Source: Paragordius varius (Eukaryota > Nematomorpha). From it: 64,000 bases of DNA. Both the position numbers and the translations under genes were made by a program. Under the pieces are notes generated by a model, which searched no databases, was not told the origin of the DNA, and was given only the letters and a program-made list of their open reading frames with translations. Shown here one piece after another: positions 13,822-27,639 of the stretch (positions are counted from its first letter, which is position 1; each line of letters begins with the position of its first letter). The stretch is taken from positions 5,952,001-6,016,000 of the forward strand of contig OZ176050.1 in assembly GCA_964247055.1 (NCBI GenBank), given 5' to 3'.

Positions 13822-14502
13822 TATTTATTTGACAATTTTATTTAATAAAAATTCAAATAATTGGTATTTCTTAAAAAGTACTTTTTTGAATGTGCATAAA
13901 AGGCATGTGCATATTTTTAAATTGACCCATATTAAAGATGATATTTTTAAAGTCAATAATATATGAACTCTCATGTATCCCAAAGAGTATCAGTTAGACT
14001 GTTAGGAATAACACCCTATTTTAGTGGACTCAACTGTTTTCGTCCCACACAAAATATAAAAGTTTTAATAGATATATTTCTATTTTAATATATATATGAT
14101 ATATCTCAAATTTTTTGAAATTAGGCTAATGTCACCAAATTAGCATATTGTATAGTTTTGCGATTTTCTCATAATAATATTATTAAATGACGTGTTAAAC
14201 CCAACATTAAAAGCACCAAAATCCTAATACATATATTACCGGAATATATAAAAGAGCACAAAATCGATGGCATAAAAATATTCAGATTAAATCTGATAGA
14301 AAAAAGTATCAATTTTGTTTTCGCTGTTATAATTTTGGGGGCAGTAATTTTTCTATATCAAAAGTCGCAAAATTAGCCCAAAAATAATTTTTTTGGTAAA
14401 ATTATAAGTTGAAACTAAAACACATTGCTTTAGATCATAATATATAGATATTAATAATGTTTATATTAATAGAATAAATAAGAAAAACGCATTATTACTA
14501 AT

Positions 14503-14585
14503 AAAATAGTAAAGACTAAATGCAATTTATTTAATAAATATAATATTTAATTTTTAAATAAATGGCATTTAGTCTTTACTATTTT
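14503..14585. repeat. Long hairpin / palindromic mini-element
   Basis: Two 30-nt arms containing AGTAAAGACTAAATGC and its inverse GCATTTAGTCTTTACT pair almost perfectly around a ~23-nt AT-rich loop. It could be a tiny foldback MITE. I see no other copy in the window. Confidence 0.7.
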
Positions 14586-16217
14586 AATGTTATATTAAAA
14601 TTTTAATGTTGATAAGCGAATGTGGAAAGCTTCCTCAAATTTTAAATCCGCTAAAATGGAGTAGTTCTCCTAAAACACATGAAATGCTTACGAGATAAAA
14701 AATGTTATCTGCTATATAGCCCCAAGGGCTGCATTTTTGACTAAAAAACGGCATGTTGCTTCCAGAAAATATATTTATAACATCGACATAAATAAATATA
14801 TTAGAGCTTATAAAGTATTTTTTTATGAATAACACAATCACCAATGTAATTACCATTTATGCTAGCAATTTCATTGGAATACAATTTGTTTAAGAAATAC
14901 TTAACAGTAAAAATTTTAATTATCAAAGACACAATCCAGAGAGCAAAAATAAATTTTTTGAAAAAATATCTTTAGCATTTTAACACATTACTTTAAAAAA
15001 AACACATTAATCCTCAAACATTATACCAAATAATGGCTGGCAGGAGCAATAATTGTGAGAAAATTTGAATATATTCCTTATCAATCTGCATTTCTTTACG
15101 CAAAATACCTTTGTCATGTAACGAGTTTATATACCTCAAATAAATATTGTGAGAACATATTTATAATTATATCCGTCTAAAAGCAGAAAGAATATATTTT
15201 CTGAAATCCACTTGTTTTTAACAAATTCACAACTTTTAACCTGTTTTGATAAAATATTTGTGATTAAAATAATAAAAACTATGCTTGTATGAATATTAAA
15301 CTATTTTCATTATTCACATAAAATATATGCATGATCTCGACTTAACACCAACTTACTAGTTAATTTTTTGACCCAGAGCCTAAAGTAGTAAATAATCTAG
15401 AGTTTTAAAATGTTCTGGTTCAATTTAATAATCTAACCTTCTTCTGTATTAATTACGACTTATTGTAACAGTTTTTTGACTTCACGGGTCCCAAATTCTA
15501 GCTCCAAAACACGAACGAGACAAACAGCTGATATTAAAATAAATATATAAATATAAAGATATGTTAATAAACTGTAATTTGAAAGCTTTTCAAAGTTAAA
15601 TATTTATTTTTGTTATATAATATACTTATTTGCCTGTTGTATTCGCGATTATAATTAATCATAAAAAAATTGAGGCGAAAAAGTTTGAGATCAGGATTTT
15701 TTTCCAATTTTACATTTTTTTTATTTTTTTGTATCCCACGCCTATAAGGCGAAATATATATTTTAAATTTGGCAAAATAATTAAGTTTATTGACCATTGG
15801 ATTCCCCAAAAAGTCATGAAGTGGTAATCTTGATGAAACGAGCGTGCTATTTTTGTAAACGCCTACACGACATTAATAAAATATTAAATATATATGCATG
15901 GTTAAAACAGACCTAATATTTAATTTTTGATTTATCAATCCGACTTCATAGTCTATATAATGTGGAACTAATACAGATATTTTTGGTACTAAAAATGACT
16001 TATTTTGAGGTGTTTATATGAATTTAGTCACATATATTTTCTGATTAGCTAAATTAACACTTAAAAAAAGCTATCGAATTTGATAAATTTTTATATTATC
16101 TATCAAAGTTCTCGACAAAATATAATAAAACCTAATTGTATTCTAAATATTATTATAGGAATATTTACTCAAGGGTAAAAAGTGTGAACAATTTTTGGTT
16201 AGTCACTTAAATTTGCC

Positions 16218-19200
16218 ATGAGTGTGCCGATTCAAGAAAAAAAGAAAAAAAAGAAGTTAAAGAAAATTGAAATTCCTCAAGAGGAAACGGTGGATCAACA
16301 CAATGAAGTTTTAACGGCGTCTTTAGATGGAGAAGTTTTTATTTTATAAAATATAGACATCCATGTTTGTATTATACGAGGATGCTATCGGTTATGCCCT
16401 TTTTAGAATTAAACAATATGAAGAGATTGGGATGGCATTACTCACAGATCAATTAAGAGACAATTTATTGGATTATACCAAATTTATAAATACTGTTCAT
16501 TTGATTGCGTTTTCTCCATTTAAAAGTGCAAAAAATGCCTTAGAAAATATAAATTACATATCAGAGGGGCTTATTCATGAAGATTTGTATACCTTTTTGG
16601 ACACTTATTTGCCAAAACAGGCTCTTGCTGGCGAAATTGCCAAACATAAAAAGAAAGTTATGTTGGGTGTTTCAGAACAGAAATTGGGCGCTACTATAGT
16701 CGAAAATGAAGCCTTGAGAGCTAATTGTGTTTATTCAGGACTTATACCAGAGATTTTGAGAGGTATATCTTTTAAACTTTTATAATTATATTTAGACTAT
16801 TTGGCATTACAATTGTATGCATAAAATGCTTAAGCTTAATTTATAATTTTACCGGTATATATATTCATAATTAACACTTCGATTCGAATTGGGCTTTATA
16901 AATACCTCAGACTATATATAAGTTGATATTTTTTAAAAAAAACTGAACAAAACAGTTTCAATTATTTATGCTTCTATCCTAATAAAAATTATATAAATAA
17001 GCCGAAATATCTGAATAAAATTTAGTTCTGATAAAAATTCATTATTAAACTACATCGACGCGATTTTCAATATTTTTGCAAAATATCATGTTATTTTAAA
17101 TTTAAAGCTATAATTAAAGATATTAAAATTTCATTTAACATTTCCATTCGAATTGGGACTACCCCAGACTATATTTAAGTAGATATTTAAAAACTGAAAG
17201 AAATGATCCCAATTTAAATTTTTGCTTCTATCAAGCCAAAACATCTAAATTAAAGTTATTTTTTAAAAAAAGTTTCATATCAAACTACTTCGACGCCATC
17301 TTATTCATACAAAAATTTGTGAAATATCGATTTTATATAATTTTAAAGCTAATTATTATTTAAAACTACTCTAAATTGATGAAATAGAAAAAGTGGTTTA
17401 TTTTGCATTATTTTTAATTTAGTTAATGAACACATGTTGTGTTAATTAAAATTTTACCATTGGGTTTTACCTAAAATGAGTATTATCAGGTATTTTTATA
17501 TTTCGGTTCATTAATGTCATATAAGTACAAGCCTTTGTAATGGTTTCAATATCTTTTATATTTTTTGAATTTAATTTTAAACAGTCCTGTGGTATATCAC
17601 AACCCCAATTCGAATTGAAGGACTTGAATGAATGTGCTATATCCAAGTGTTTATCTATTTTATTCATTTGATTAGATTTTTGTAAGGGTAGCGTCAACAT
17701 TCACCGATTTTTTTATTTTATCAAATATAATAATTTAATAAATTACTATATTAAAGTATCAATTACCGATCTTATTTATAACTATCTTCTAGTATCAATA
17801 ACGTTTAGCGAAAATGTTTATATTAATCAATCTATTTTTACAATTATATCATTCACCATATATTTCATATTTCAACCTAGATGAATCAAATTAATATATT
17901 GAATAAAAAATATTTTTTTTAGTAAACTAATTTATCCAATTATAATTTTTTTAATAATACTCATAGGCATTCGTCAACATTTTACCAAATATTTCCGTAG
18001 GATGGACTCAATAACGGAAAGTAGCGATATATCGAAAGTTACCACGCTCGCTATTGATGCTGATAAGGAGGATAAGGCACAATTAGGATTGGCTCACAGT
18101 TATAGTCGAGCAAAAATAAAATTTAACGTTAACCGAGTCGATAATATGATAGTTCAATGCATAGCTATTTTGGATCAATTAGACAAAGATATTAACAAAT
18201 TTAGCATGAGACTTCGGTAAATACTACCCACATCTTTTTTTCTTATTTCACTATCGTTATTTTCCATATAAAACGAAGTGCTAATTTGGTTTGAGTTTAT
18301 TTCCATATTTTTAAATTAAGCTTTTGAAATGAATAGTCAAAAAGTTTGGACATATGTTTATCCATTGAAATATAATTATACTAGACTATGAAAACAAAAA
18401 AATATTGTTAAATAGTTTTTATTTTTAACTTTGCCAAAATATGTATATTTATTTGTGGTAAAATTTACAAATATACTAACTTCGTTATAAAATCATACCT
18501 CTTATCCCTTTTTGTATAAGTAGTGTATCATAATAAATGTGCGTATCAAAATAATGCAACACTAAACCAAAATATATTGTTAGAAATAGCATTTTCTAAT
18601 AATTCACTTTAATTATTAATAAAGGCCCATTTACCTAAATATTTTATTAGTAAATTTAGGTTCTTTATACATCGATCATTGTTGCAACAATTTATTTATA
18701 TTTTTAAAACTTGTCCCAATTTACATATCTATATATATATATATATTCAATAAGCGAATGGTATTCCTATCATTTTCCCGAACTCTACAAACTTGTACCG
18801 GACAATTTGACATATGCCAAGGTTGTCAAATGTATTGGAAATCGTAAGGAATTGTTTAAAAAAGCACATGCCGGCGACGATGAAACAAAAAGTGAATTCA
18901 CCACAAATTTTAAGGCTCATACTGAATTATTACATGAACAGTTGCTTGATTTGTTGAATAACAACGAAACTTTAGTTGTCAACATTCTCCAGATTGCTAA
19001 ATCCTCTATGGGTATGCTAAACTATAAATAAAAACATAACTTATTAAAAGGTTTACTCTTAATAGGGGAATCGTTAGTTTTGTCAAATGATGTTGTTTTA
19101 CATGCACAATATTATTATAATTCGTTTATTTTTTTGTTTTTTTACGAATAACCTATTTATTTAAAATATGAATTGGGTTAGTTAATTCTAAATAATATCT

Positions 19201-22200
19201 CTAAAATGTTACATATATTTTACAGAATACTAGTTACGGATATCTCATAATAAATTAGCTTTCTTAAGTATATTTATTCCATTTTATTTTGGTCGCACAT
19301 ATAATTTTTCACATCTTTTTACAAATTTTGTTGCATACATTTGCACGCAATATAATATTTTATTTAGGTATGGATATAAGCCCCATGGATCTCAATATGA
19401 TTACCAAATTTACTGATAGAATAATGGCACTTGGTGAATTTAGGCAAAATCTTAGCTTATATTTGACTTCCAAAATGAAGAGTGTTGCACCAAACTTGGC
19501 TGAATTGTTGGGCGATACGGTATATGAATATTTTTTTATATCAGGTTTTGGAATCAGAACTATTAGTTTTTTTTCAGCAACAAATAAAATGTTTAAAAAC
19601 GTTTTGGTGGAACCGTTTTACATTTTAAAACGTTAAAATAATTTTTGTTTTGATATTTTGTTTTACTATAATTGTTATTTCCATTTTATTTGAATCATGT
19701 TTAAGTTTTTTTTGAAAAAAAGTAGGATATTACAATCCTAGTTTTAATGCTTTTATTTTTGTATTATATATCCACATTATACTAAAATAACCATATATGT
19801 AAATTTTAAAAATGGGATTAAAATTCCAACCTGAAAGAATAAATTTGAGATAAAAATGATTTAAATGAGCTTTGTTAAATTTCAGTTCGGATTAGGTGAA
19901 TTTTTGTGCCTGGTTCTTTAACATATTTTTGCCAAAATAATTTGGAAAAAATTTGGTTTTGGCTCCAATGTTCTGTTCTCATTTCGTTCACAATTTTTTA
20001 ATTTTAAAGGGCCTAATTAATTTAATATAATGTGGTTAAAATGCCTGAAAATATACACATAAACAAAAATGTTATGTATGCTACAATTTCTGATTTTTTT
20101 CCAACGATTTGTAAAAGAATAGAAAATCAATCATTATTTACTAAAAACTAAATAAGTATAATCTAAACCGTTTGTAACACGATGTCCTAAAAACAATTAG
20201 CGTTTTTCGAACGGTTTCGGTTTTTACAATTCCATTAATCCTTGAAAATATAGCACAGAACTAAAGGATTATATATTATGAATTACTATGTAATTTCTAT
20301 GTATTTAGCTAAAGTCGTTGTCGATTTATAGCTTTTTAGTATGTAAATCTGCGCCAATTTGCTCTGTTGTAAGTAAGGGATATAAAATATTATATTGAAA
20401 ATTAATGTTTTAAGTTAGATTTTCCGTTCAACGCATTTTACAACGGTCGCGTTTTCTTCTACTTTACCTCTCATTATATAATATTTTAAATTTTGTCTCT
20501 AACGGTGTCTTCCAAATACGAAACTTTAATTTGAGACAATGAGAGCTATTGTGGGTTTTATTTTTTCGTGAACTACTGAATTTTATTGTCATGTTACTTG
20601 TTAAGTCTATACAGCCAAAACTATAGTTCCAATGCGTTTAATCTTGAAGTCTCATAAATAATATTAACAATCCTTAGATATCAAATACAAATTGCGATAG
20701 GAAAAATTAATGTGAAAAAATATGTTAAAATATGGAAACCAATTATTTTAGACTATGATCCAAAATTGGGCTAATCACTTGATTTTAAATGTTATTTGGA
20801 GCTAAAAACTGGATCATAAAACGCATTTGAATTATGGTGTTGGCGTTACTTGTAATTAACTAATCTTGTTTGCCTTTTAAAAATATTTAATTATATCAGT
20901 AACTATAATTTTATTTTGTTAACTCAATTCATTAATGTAGGTTAGTGCTCGACTTATCAGTCACGCCGGAAGTTTATCAAATTTAGCCAAATGCCCAGGA
21001 TCAACAATTCAAATATTAGGCGCTGAAAAAGCTTTGTTTAGGTAAACTTTGATAAATTATTTACCTTATATATATATATATATATATATAAATACGGATT
21101 TTACTATTGTTAAGAAACCAAAATTTTAAAGGGGTAAAACTTTAAAAAGTAAATCGATTTTACCCGTTTATTCCAAAACTGTGGCTTAATTAAAATTTCT
21201 GGTTGCATCTAAAAAATAATAATTTCGATGCTAAAAATTATATTTACAGAACTGATTCCAAATATTTTTGCTACGGATTACTAAAGCACTATTATCTCTT
21301 TTTTTGTAAAATACAATTAATTTTTTGTATTCACCAAAATGTATCCAACCAAAACCTGCTTCAAACAGTGAAATTTTTGAGTCGTTATTTGTCTCATTAT
21401 AAAATTTTACAACTCTAGACAACAAAGTTTTCCTGCCAAACGAGATTATTTAATCTCTGTTGCCTAATGGTATTATGATAACAAAAAATAAAAAAATAGG
21501 GATTGCTTAAGGATTTAAAAAATCCTTTTTTATAAAAGGCAAAATTTACAAATTAATCGAAGATTGCATCATATGTTAACATCATGAGCGTAAGACTATA
21601 AAAATATATGAAAATGAAAAACCTAAATTCTTATTATCGAAATTGAAGTTTAATAGCAAAATTTACCTGAGAGAGATCATTGCTAATAAATTATAAAAAA
21701 TGACAAATTGCATTGTTCTTTATAATAGATTTTTTAGATTTATTGAGCTTTTTGCTTTTATATGGTGTTTTTATATTCGATGTATTATTAATAAAAAATA
21801 TCATATAATATTTTCCTAGTGCATTAATGTTTGAATTTTTAAAAGAATTAGAATCGACAAGCAGGTATCTATGTTTATAACATAAAACGCAAACGTAAAA
21901 AACGATCCAAATAATTTATGCATATGTTGTAGAAGATGGATATTTTAATAAAATTAATTAAAATTAGGCAACATGACTAATCAACTTTTTTAAATATTTT
22001 TTAAGAAAAAATTAACTCAGTATTGCTTGTTGATATATTTTTTCATAAGTTTATCATAACAAATATCTATATTAACGCTATATTTCATATTTTATTATTC
22101 ATTTTTTATCATTGTATGAGAATATATAAACACAACTTCAGAAGCATTCACTTATTTTAAATATAAATCCACTCTAGCCAAATCAGGGGCCGGCGTGATA

Positions 22201-25200
22201 ACTGACCTATTAAAAAATATATTTACAGTAGCTTTCAATGAACTTTTGTTTTATAACGACGAAGCAATGATTGCTTGCAAAATACCAAATTTTTTTAAAG
22301 GTTTTTAAGCTATTAGTATGTCAATTTATTTATTTTCAAATGAGCATAAAAATGCATATTGACGAACATTTTGATAAATTCCGATTTAATTACAAATCAA
22401 GGTGGCATCAAAACTTGAGAAGATGTGAAAAGAGATACATACAATCATAAAATTATTAACATGTCTATTAAATATGAACTCATTTTACATAGTTTTATTC
22501 ATTTATAGTATATTATTATAATGAAAAATTTCACTTTTCAATCAATAAATTTAGTAAAAATACTTCTTTCTCATAATCTTTGCTGAAATAAATCATAAAA
22601 ATGACCAAAAATAGCCTTAATATGCATATTTGGCGTGATAAACTCATATATAAACCAGCGAAATTAAAATTTTATTCTTCAAAACATTAATTTTTATGTT
22701 CTTTTAATTTTTCGACGCAATTAAGCCATTTCAAATCCAATATGTAATTTTTTCTCCAACTATTTCTAGAAAAAATATTATGTCTTAAATTGGTTTGGGT
22801 TTTAATCATAAAACAGAAAGATGCTTAAACTTTTAGAAAAAAAGAAGCCGATACTTTAATCACTAAAATAATTATGTTTCCTATATGTTTGGAAATATCT
22901 ATACATGTTTGATATGAACTCCCAATAACCGAATTACAATATTATTATATAAAAAATATTTGCTGAAAGCTTGTACATATATAATTATATTTATTGGATG
23001 AGTTTTTTGCTTTATTTAATGATTAAGTTTTATACTATAATCCTCTTTTATTAAATATTTTTGAACAAGTTTCCCATTTTTAATATATAAAAATCGATAA
23101 AATCCGAATTTGCACAAAATCTATGATTGTAATGTCAAAACAAATTTCGGGTTTAGAACACAAAAAGGGTAAAAATTGTTGTCTATTGTTGAAATTCATT
23201 AATCAAAGCGCTTTAAACTACCAGTTTTTCGTTTGTCAAAAATTTCATTATAGGTCTTGTGAAATTGGGACAAAAGGCAGTTTTGTAAAAATCCATATAT
23301 TTGAATGAAATTTAAGCAGTACTTTTCAAACCTTTTTTGTATTGTTATATCTTGCCCTTTATTTTACGCATTAATTATAATTTAGATCACTCAAATCTCG
23401 CAGTGGCAAAACACCAAAATACGGGCTTCTATATCATTCCCCATTCATTGGTAAAGCTAATGCATCTAACAAAGGAAAGGTCTCCCGATTTTTGGCTAAT
23501 AAATGTGCTATTGCTTCTAGAATCGATTGTTTTTCTGGTATAATAACAATAATTTTTATACCGACTATTTAATTTGTTTTTTGGATAAAAAATATATTTT
23601 TAGTAGCGTTTATTAGTTGAGAAGTGTGTGGTTTGTTTATTATTTGGTTATTTCGTACACTAAAACACCTATCTAATTTAAAATCTCAAATTGTACCGAT
23701 AATGAAATATTATCTGTTTTTTAATCTATATTCTTAAATTTTTCCCACTCTGATACGTTAACTAATGGTTTCCTGATTGGTAACTAATCAATAAAGATTT
23801 AACATCAATATTGGCCTCCACCAGGGCTCAACACCAAGCCCCTTACTAATTGATTATATAATAAAGGACCCACCATGGAATATATTAGGTGATTTGATAT
23901 TAGCAATAAACACGAATTAAAAAGCTCATTCCTCCAATAGAGGAGATGATATATGCATAAAATCCATGCTCTATCTCTCACTCTGAAGTAAAAACAAATG
24001 CCATTTTATGTGCATCTTGTAAATTTTGGTTCATAGAAAATGCTCAAACATCAAGGGAAAATTGATTGATAACAATATGGATGCCAAAACTGCACACAGG
24101 GAAACCAAACATATTTACAGCACGGAGTTTATTATGGAAAATTTTAGGATCTTATGAATAATAGGTAACATAAATAATCATATTAACATAATAAAGATGC
24201 CTAAGCAATCATCTCGCATATAATGAAACTCGGCTGGCCATATTTAATCAATTCATATATTAACACATAAAGCATAAAAACGTAAAAAAATTAAAATATA
24301 TAAATTACATATACTTCCAACCCTGACATACGCCTACGAAACTTGAGTCATTAAATAATCACTAGAATTAAGACTAAAAAGAGAAACAGAATAGAAAAAT
24401 GCAAAATATATGGGATGTATTCCATTATAAAGAATTAGAACCAATAACATCGTTTATTGAAACAAATAGAATTCGCTACTTTGGCCACATAGACAGATAT
24501 AATATTGACTCATCTGCTAAATTGAGCTTGCCTTTAACCGAAAAGAGATAAAACACTTTGGTCGCCAACAACAAGATGTCAAAATTTTAAACATATCACG
24601 AAATGTAGAGAAATATCGTAAATTCCACTGAACCTCATTAGGGCTAACCAATAACATTTAAATTATCAATTATGTGAAAATAATTTTATCTTTAATTTCA
24701 TATTTTCCCTCTAATATAATTAATTTTTACAATATTATTTTAGATGTTGCTTGTCCTGTATACGGTAAGTTTTTAAAGGCTCAAGTTGAAAATCGCATAA
24801 AATATTTGGAAAACGATGGCGAGCCTCTTAGAAATTCTGATGTTATGGCAGAAGCTATTGAAAAGGTTGTATTTTTAGATTTTAACAAAACATTTAATTA
24901 GACAAGTTTAACGAAAATTTTGTTATATAGTTATTAGATAAATGTACCATAATTTTTAATAAAAATTGTGTAAATACAAATATGTCAACTTCAATAGATT
25001 TATTAGAATTAATCATATATAAAAAATTTATATATCTTTTTATTTCGTTCGAAATTATTACTATCCATAATTAATCTTTTTATTATCCGTAGGTTATATA
25101 TTAATTTTAACTTTTACCTTTCATAGGCACGTGAATTTGCTCAAAAAGCTGAGATAAAACAAATACCAGCACCTGTAATTGAGATTGAGGCTAAGAAGAA

Positions 25201-25618
25201 GAAAAAGAAAAAAACTATTAAATCCGAACCCGAATCGGCTGTACTCAATGGTAGTAGCAGTGATACAAAAGATTTCCTATTAAATGGTGATATTCCAAAC
25301 GATTTTAATTTATCGATTAAGGCCGAGGATGGTGCTTCTGGTGGAGCCGAAGGTGCAGAATCTATTGAAACTGCGTCCAGTGGGAAAAAGAAAAAAGGTA
25401 AAAAACGAAAGCAATTAGAAAATGGTTATTTAGTTTCTGCCCAAATGAATAATAATGATCATCAACTTGATCAAACGTTAATTCAAATGAACGGACATGG
25501 TGATGAAAAGGTTATGTTCTCTAGCAGTAACAGCGTGAAAACCGAATATACATGTACGGACACATCTTCTTTGGAAGTGAAAAAGGTTAAAAAGAAGAAG
25601 AAAATGGTTGCAGTTTAA
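16218..25618 (+). CDS. NOP56: NOP56, core protein of box C/D snoRNPs
   Basis: NOP56 scaffolds box C/D snoRNPs with NOP58, fibrillarin and 15.5K, guiding rRNA 2'-O-methylation in the nucleolus. Exons: 16218-16334, 16357-16762, 17967-18216, 18755-19011, 19368-19519, 20941-21041, 23386-23537, 24744-24865, 25127-25618 (682 codons plus stop). The NOP5 N-terminal domain starts [20 protein letters not shown]. The centre shows [30 protein letters not shown], then the Nop domain with [19 protein letters not shown] and [10 protein letters not shown]. The tail is a KKKKKKK-rich, Asn/Ser-rich stretch typical of NOP56. An alternative start is the ATG at 16363, which aligns with the usual NOP56 start. In that case 16218-16350 would be a 43-codon upstream ORF. 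I prefer the spliced form because a 22-nt intron joins the two in phase. A polyA signal lies at 25706, after an (AT)n tract. Confidence 0.93.
16335..16356 (+). other. 22-nt intron candidate, NOP56 intron 1
   Basis: GGAGAA is followed by GTTTTT; the interval ends in ATATAG before ACATCCATG. Removing exactly 22 nt joins a Lys-rich first exon in phase 0 to the canonical NOP56 start. If retained, a TAA stops the upstream frame. Homology supports only the downstream side, so this is weaker than the p110 and TSR2 cases. Confidence 0.6.
16875..17630. repeat. TTAA-flanked MITE, tandem partial plus full copy
   Basis: The left unit (16875 to about 17134) repeats the first ~265 bp of the full copy at 17139-17630. 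Both start just after TTAA with CACTTCGATTCGAATTGGG or CATTTCCATTCGAATTGGG. The right end CCAATTCGAATTGAAGGAC is the inverse end of the family. Relatives are at 28315-28851 and 34557-35079. It lies in a NOP56 intron. Confidence 0.7.
23800..24650 (+). mobile_element. Degenerate LINE (non-LTR) reverse-transcriptase fragment
   Basis: Conceptual reading gives [16 protein letters not shown], the conserved HQGS-LSPLL block of LINE reverse transcriptases. About 500 bp later comes [10 protein letters not shown], like the YGxET block, and then IRYFGHIDR, like the WFGH-RM block near the ORF2 end. Stops and frame changes are frequent, so the copy is dead and 5'-truncated. It lies in the sense orientation in a NOP56 intron. 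The clade is not determined; RTE- or CR1-like is possible. Confidence 0.7.
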
Positions 25619-25645
25619 AATTAGCGAATTACTATAACCACTGTC

Positions 25646-25707
<62 letters not shown>

Positions 25708-26990
25708 TAAATCATGTGTAATCCATACATTAATTTTGGGTTGTAAATCGGAATATTATATAAATTTTGTATTATTTTTTGTGTTATTTATCCATATAAA
25801 ATTTCATAAGTGGATCAATACCAATGTGACCATAATGGAAAGTTTAAAACATTACTTATTATCATGTTAGTTCTTTTGCAGATTACCTACCTTGAGTTGT
25901 AATACCCATTTTTAGCTAAATGTGATTTCGTGAACATTATTAATGCCTTTTTAAAACTAGATATTCATAAAAATATTTATTAATATAAATCAACTAAAGT
26001 AATTAGTGAGTATTGCTAATTTATGTTTTTTAACGTTGTAACATTAAAATTTAAAAAATCTTGGGATATTTGAGACTTGATTGTATTAAAACAAATGTTT
26101 ATAAAACAATCCTTTTACTTAATAGTATTTGCTATGAAAGTATATTCTAAAGGTATGTTTAGTAAAAATATAATATAAAGCTAAAGCGTTACAAAAACCA
26201 TAATTTTAGACATTTGATTTATTTGAATTAAATGGTCACCATTGACGTATGTTCATAACTCTTAAGATTCTTTAAAAAAAATACCACCCGGTGGCGAGTA
26301 AAAATTACTTTGAAAGTTTTTTTCTAAAATAAGTGCACATATACACAGTGCACACAAAGAAAATATTTAACAAATACGTTTGGTTTCGGGCATTACGAAC
26401 CATTTAAAAATAATATTTCCACTTTTGTGGTAATTGATATGCTTATTTTAAAGTATTTTTTGCTGATATAATCTAATATACATATAGTAAAATTCGCGAA
26501 ATCTCGGCATTGCGTATTTAAGAGAATTAGCACATATAAATGGGCCAAAAAAATGAGATCGGAGCCCACATTAATAAATTTATAAATATTATATTTTGCT
26601 TTTTAATTATTCTATGTGATCTATTTTAATTATATTTTTTGGTGAAACATTCATTTAGCTTTCGCCAAAAAAATATTTAGCATAAGTGCGCATGCGATTT
26701 TCCGATATGGAGGAATGACCACAATCCTATTAACTTTATTATATTACTCGTAAAGCCAAAAATCGTTAGCACTGTAAGAACTCTGATACATTTAATTATA
26801 GGAATATAGATATGTCATCAGAATATTTTTTATACCCCTCGATTTTGTGCGCAGTGTCTATTGTCGACAAAAAGCCTAAAAGATGGTTATACCAGCTTTG
26901 CCCAAGACTAGGGTAGGCTTTAAAAATTTTTAAAAGTAGTGTGACCCATTCTAATTTCATTATAATACTGGGTTTTGAATACTCCTAGAG

Positions 26991-27164
26991 CAGGAGTGAT
27001 CAACATGCTTTTTTCCTTATGCAAAATGCTCTAAAAATGTAAAAAATAAAAAAATGGATTTTAATAAAAAATTTATGATTATGTTGAAGATATAACATCC
27101 GAAATTGAGCTCAAAATAAATAAATAATTAGAAGCCGCGAAAATATTTGTGTTGGACACCCCTG
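26991..27164. repeat. hAT-type MITE with near-perfect 8-bp TSD
   Basis: The left end CAGGAGTGATCAACATGC and the right end TTTGTGTTGGACACCCCTG are imperfect inverted repeats of the CAGGGGTGTCCAACA family. The flanking 8-mers TCCTAGAG and CCCTAAAG match at 6 of 8 positions. It is 174 bp and non-coding. Confidence 0.72.
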
Positions 27165-27639
27165 CCCTAAAGTGTAATGAAGATTTTTTGATTTTCTGAA
27201 TTTAAGGGCCACCGTCATTTAAATAATTAAAGTAATAATTGTCCCATAATCAAGTATTTTTGGAAAATATATGTTCGCCATTTAATTGTTTATTGATATT
27301 TTGTTTTGCGCAATGTTTGATGGCGTTCAAGGATAGCCCCTCCCCTACAATAGGCTAAAAAAGAGTTTTTATAGCAAGTCACGATCATTAAAAGACTAAA
27401 ATACGATCAGCGCCTTTTAAATTATAGGTGATTTTAAAAAAACCAAAATTTTTAAAAACGCGAGATTTTGAATACATGCGGCCCTCCGAGACTTTATGTG
27501 CGGCCGGCGAAAACTTGGAAATCCATAAATTATAATATGATCACAATCTATATATTTATAAAAATGGAAAGTGGTGGCTTTGTGATCTGTTTCCGGTAGT
27601 CCCATTCAAATCCAAACGTCTAAAAAATATAATCATTAA

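Larger units (their letters stand above)
10899..16217. other. Gene-free interval between ATP13A and NOP56
   Basis: I found no coding exon here. The interval holds one TACGGACAAAACG MITE, three hAT-type MITEs (11712-11947, 12253-12541, 13444-13821) and a perfect-looking hairpin at 14503-14585. The rest is AT-rich DNA with no recognisable structure. The NOP56 promoter should lie in the last few hundred bases. Confidence 0.6.

Noticed and set aside
15564-15827. Overlapping open frames of 65-81 codons on both strands upstream of NOP56
   Set aside because: They are Lys/Asn/Ile/Phe-rich, mutually antisense, and have no recognisable motif. They look like chance frames in AT-rich DNA.
21203-21425. 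Open frames on both strands in a NOP56 intron
   Set aside because: Neither resembles the expected NOP56 sequence, which is found in the exon at 23386-23537. They are chance frames.
16763-24743. Intronic box C/D snoRNAs in NOP56, as in vertebrates
   Set aside because: A TGATGA-like C box occurs near 17378, but no CTGA D box at a suitable distance was found. The other introns showed no convincing pair.
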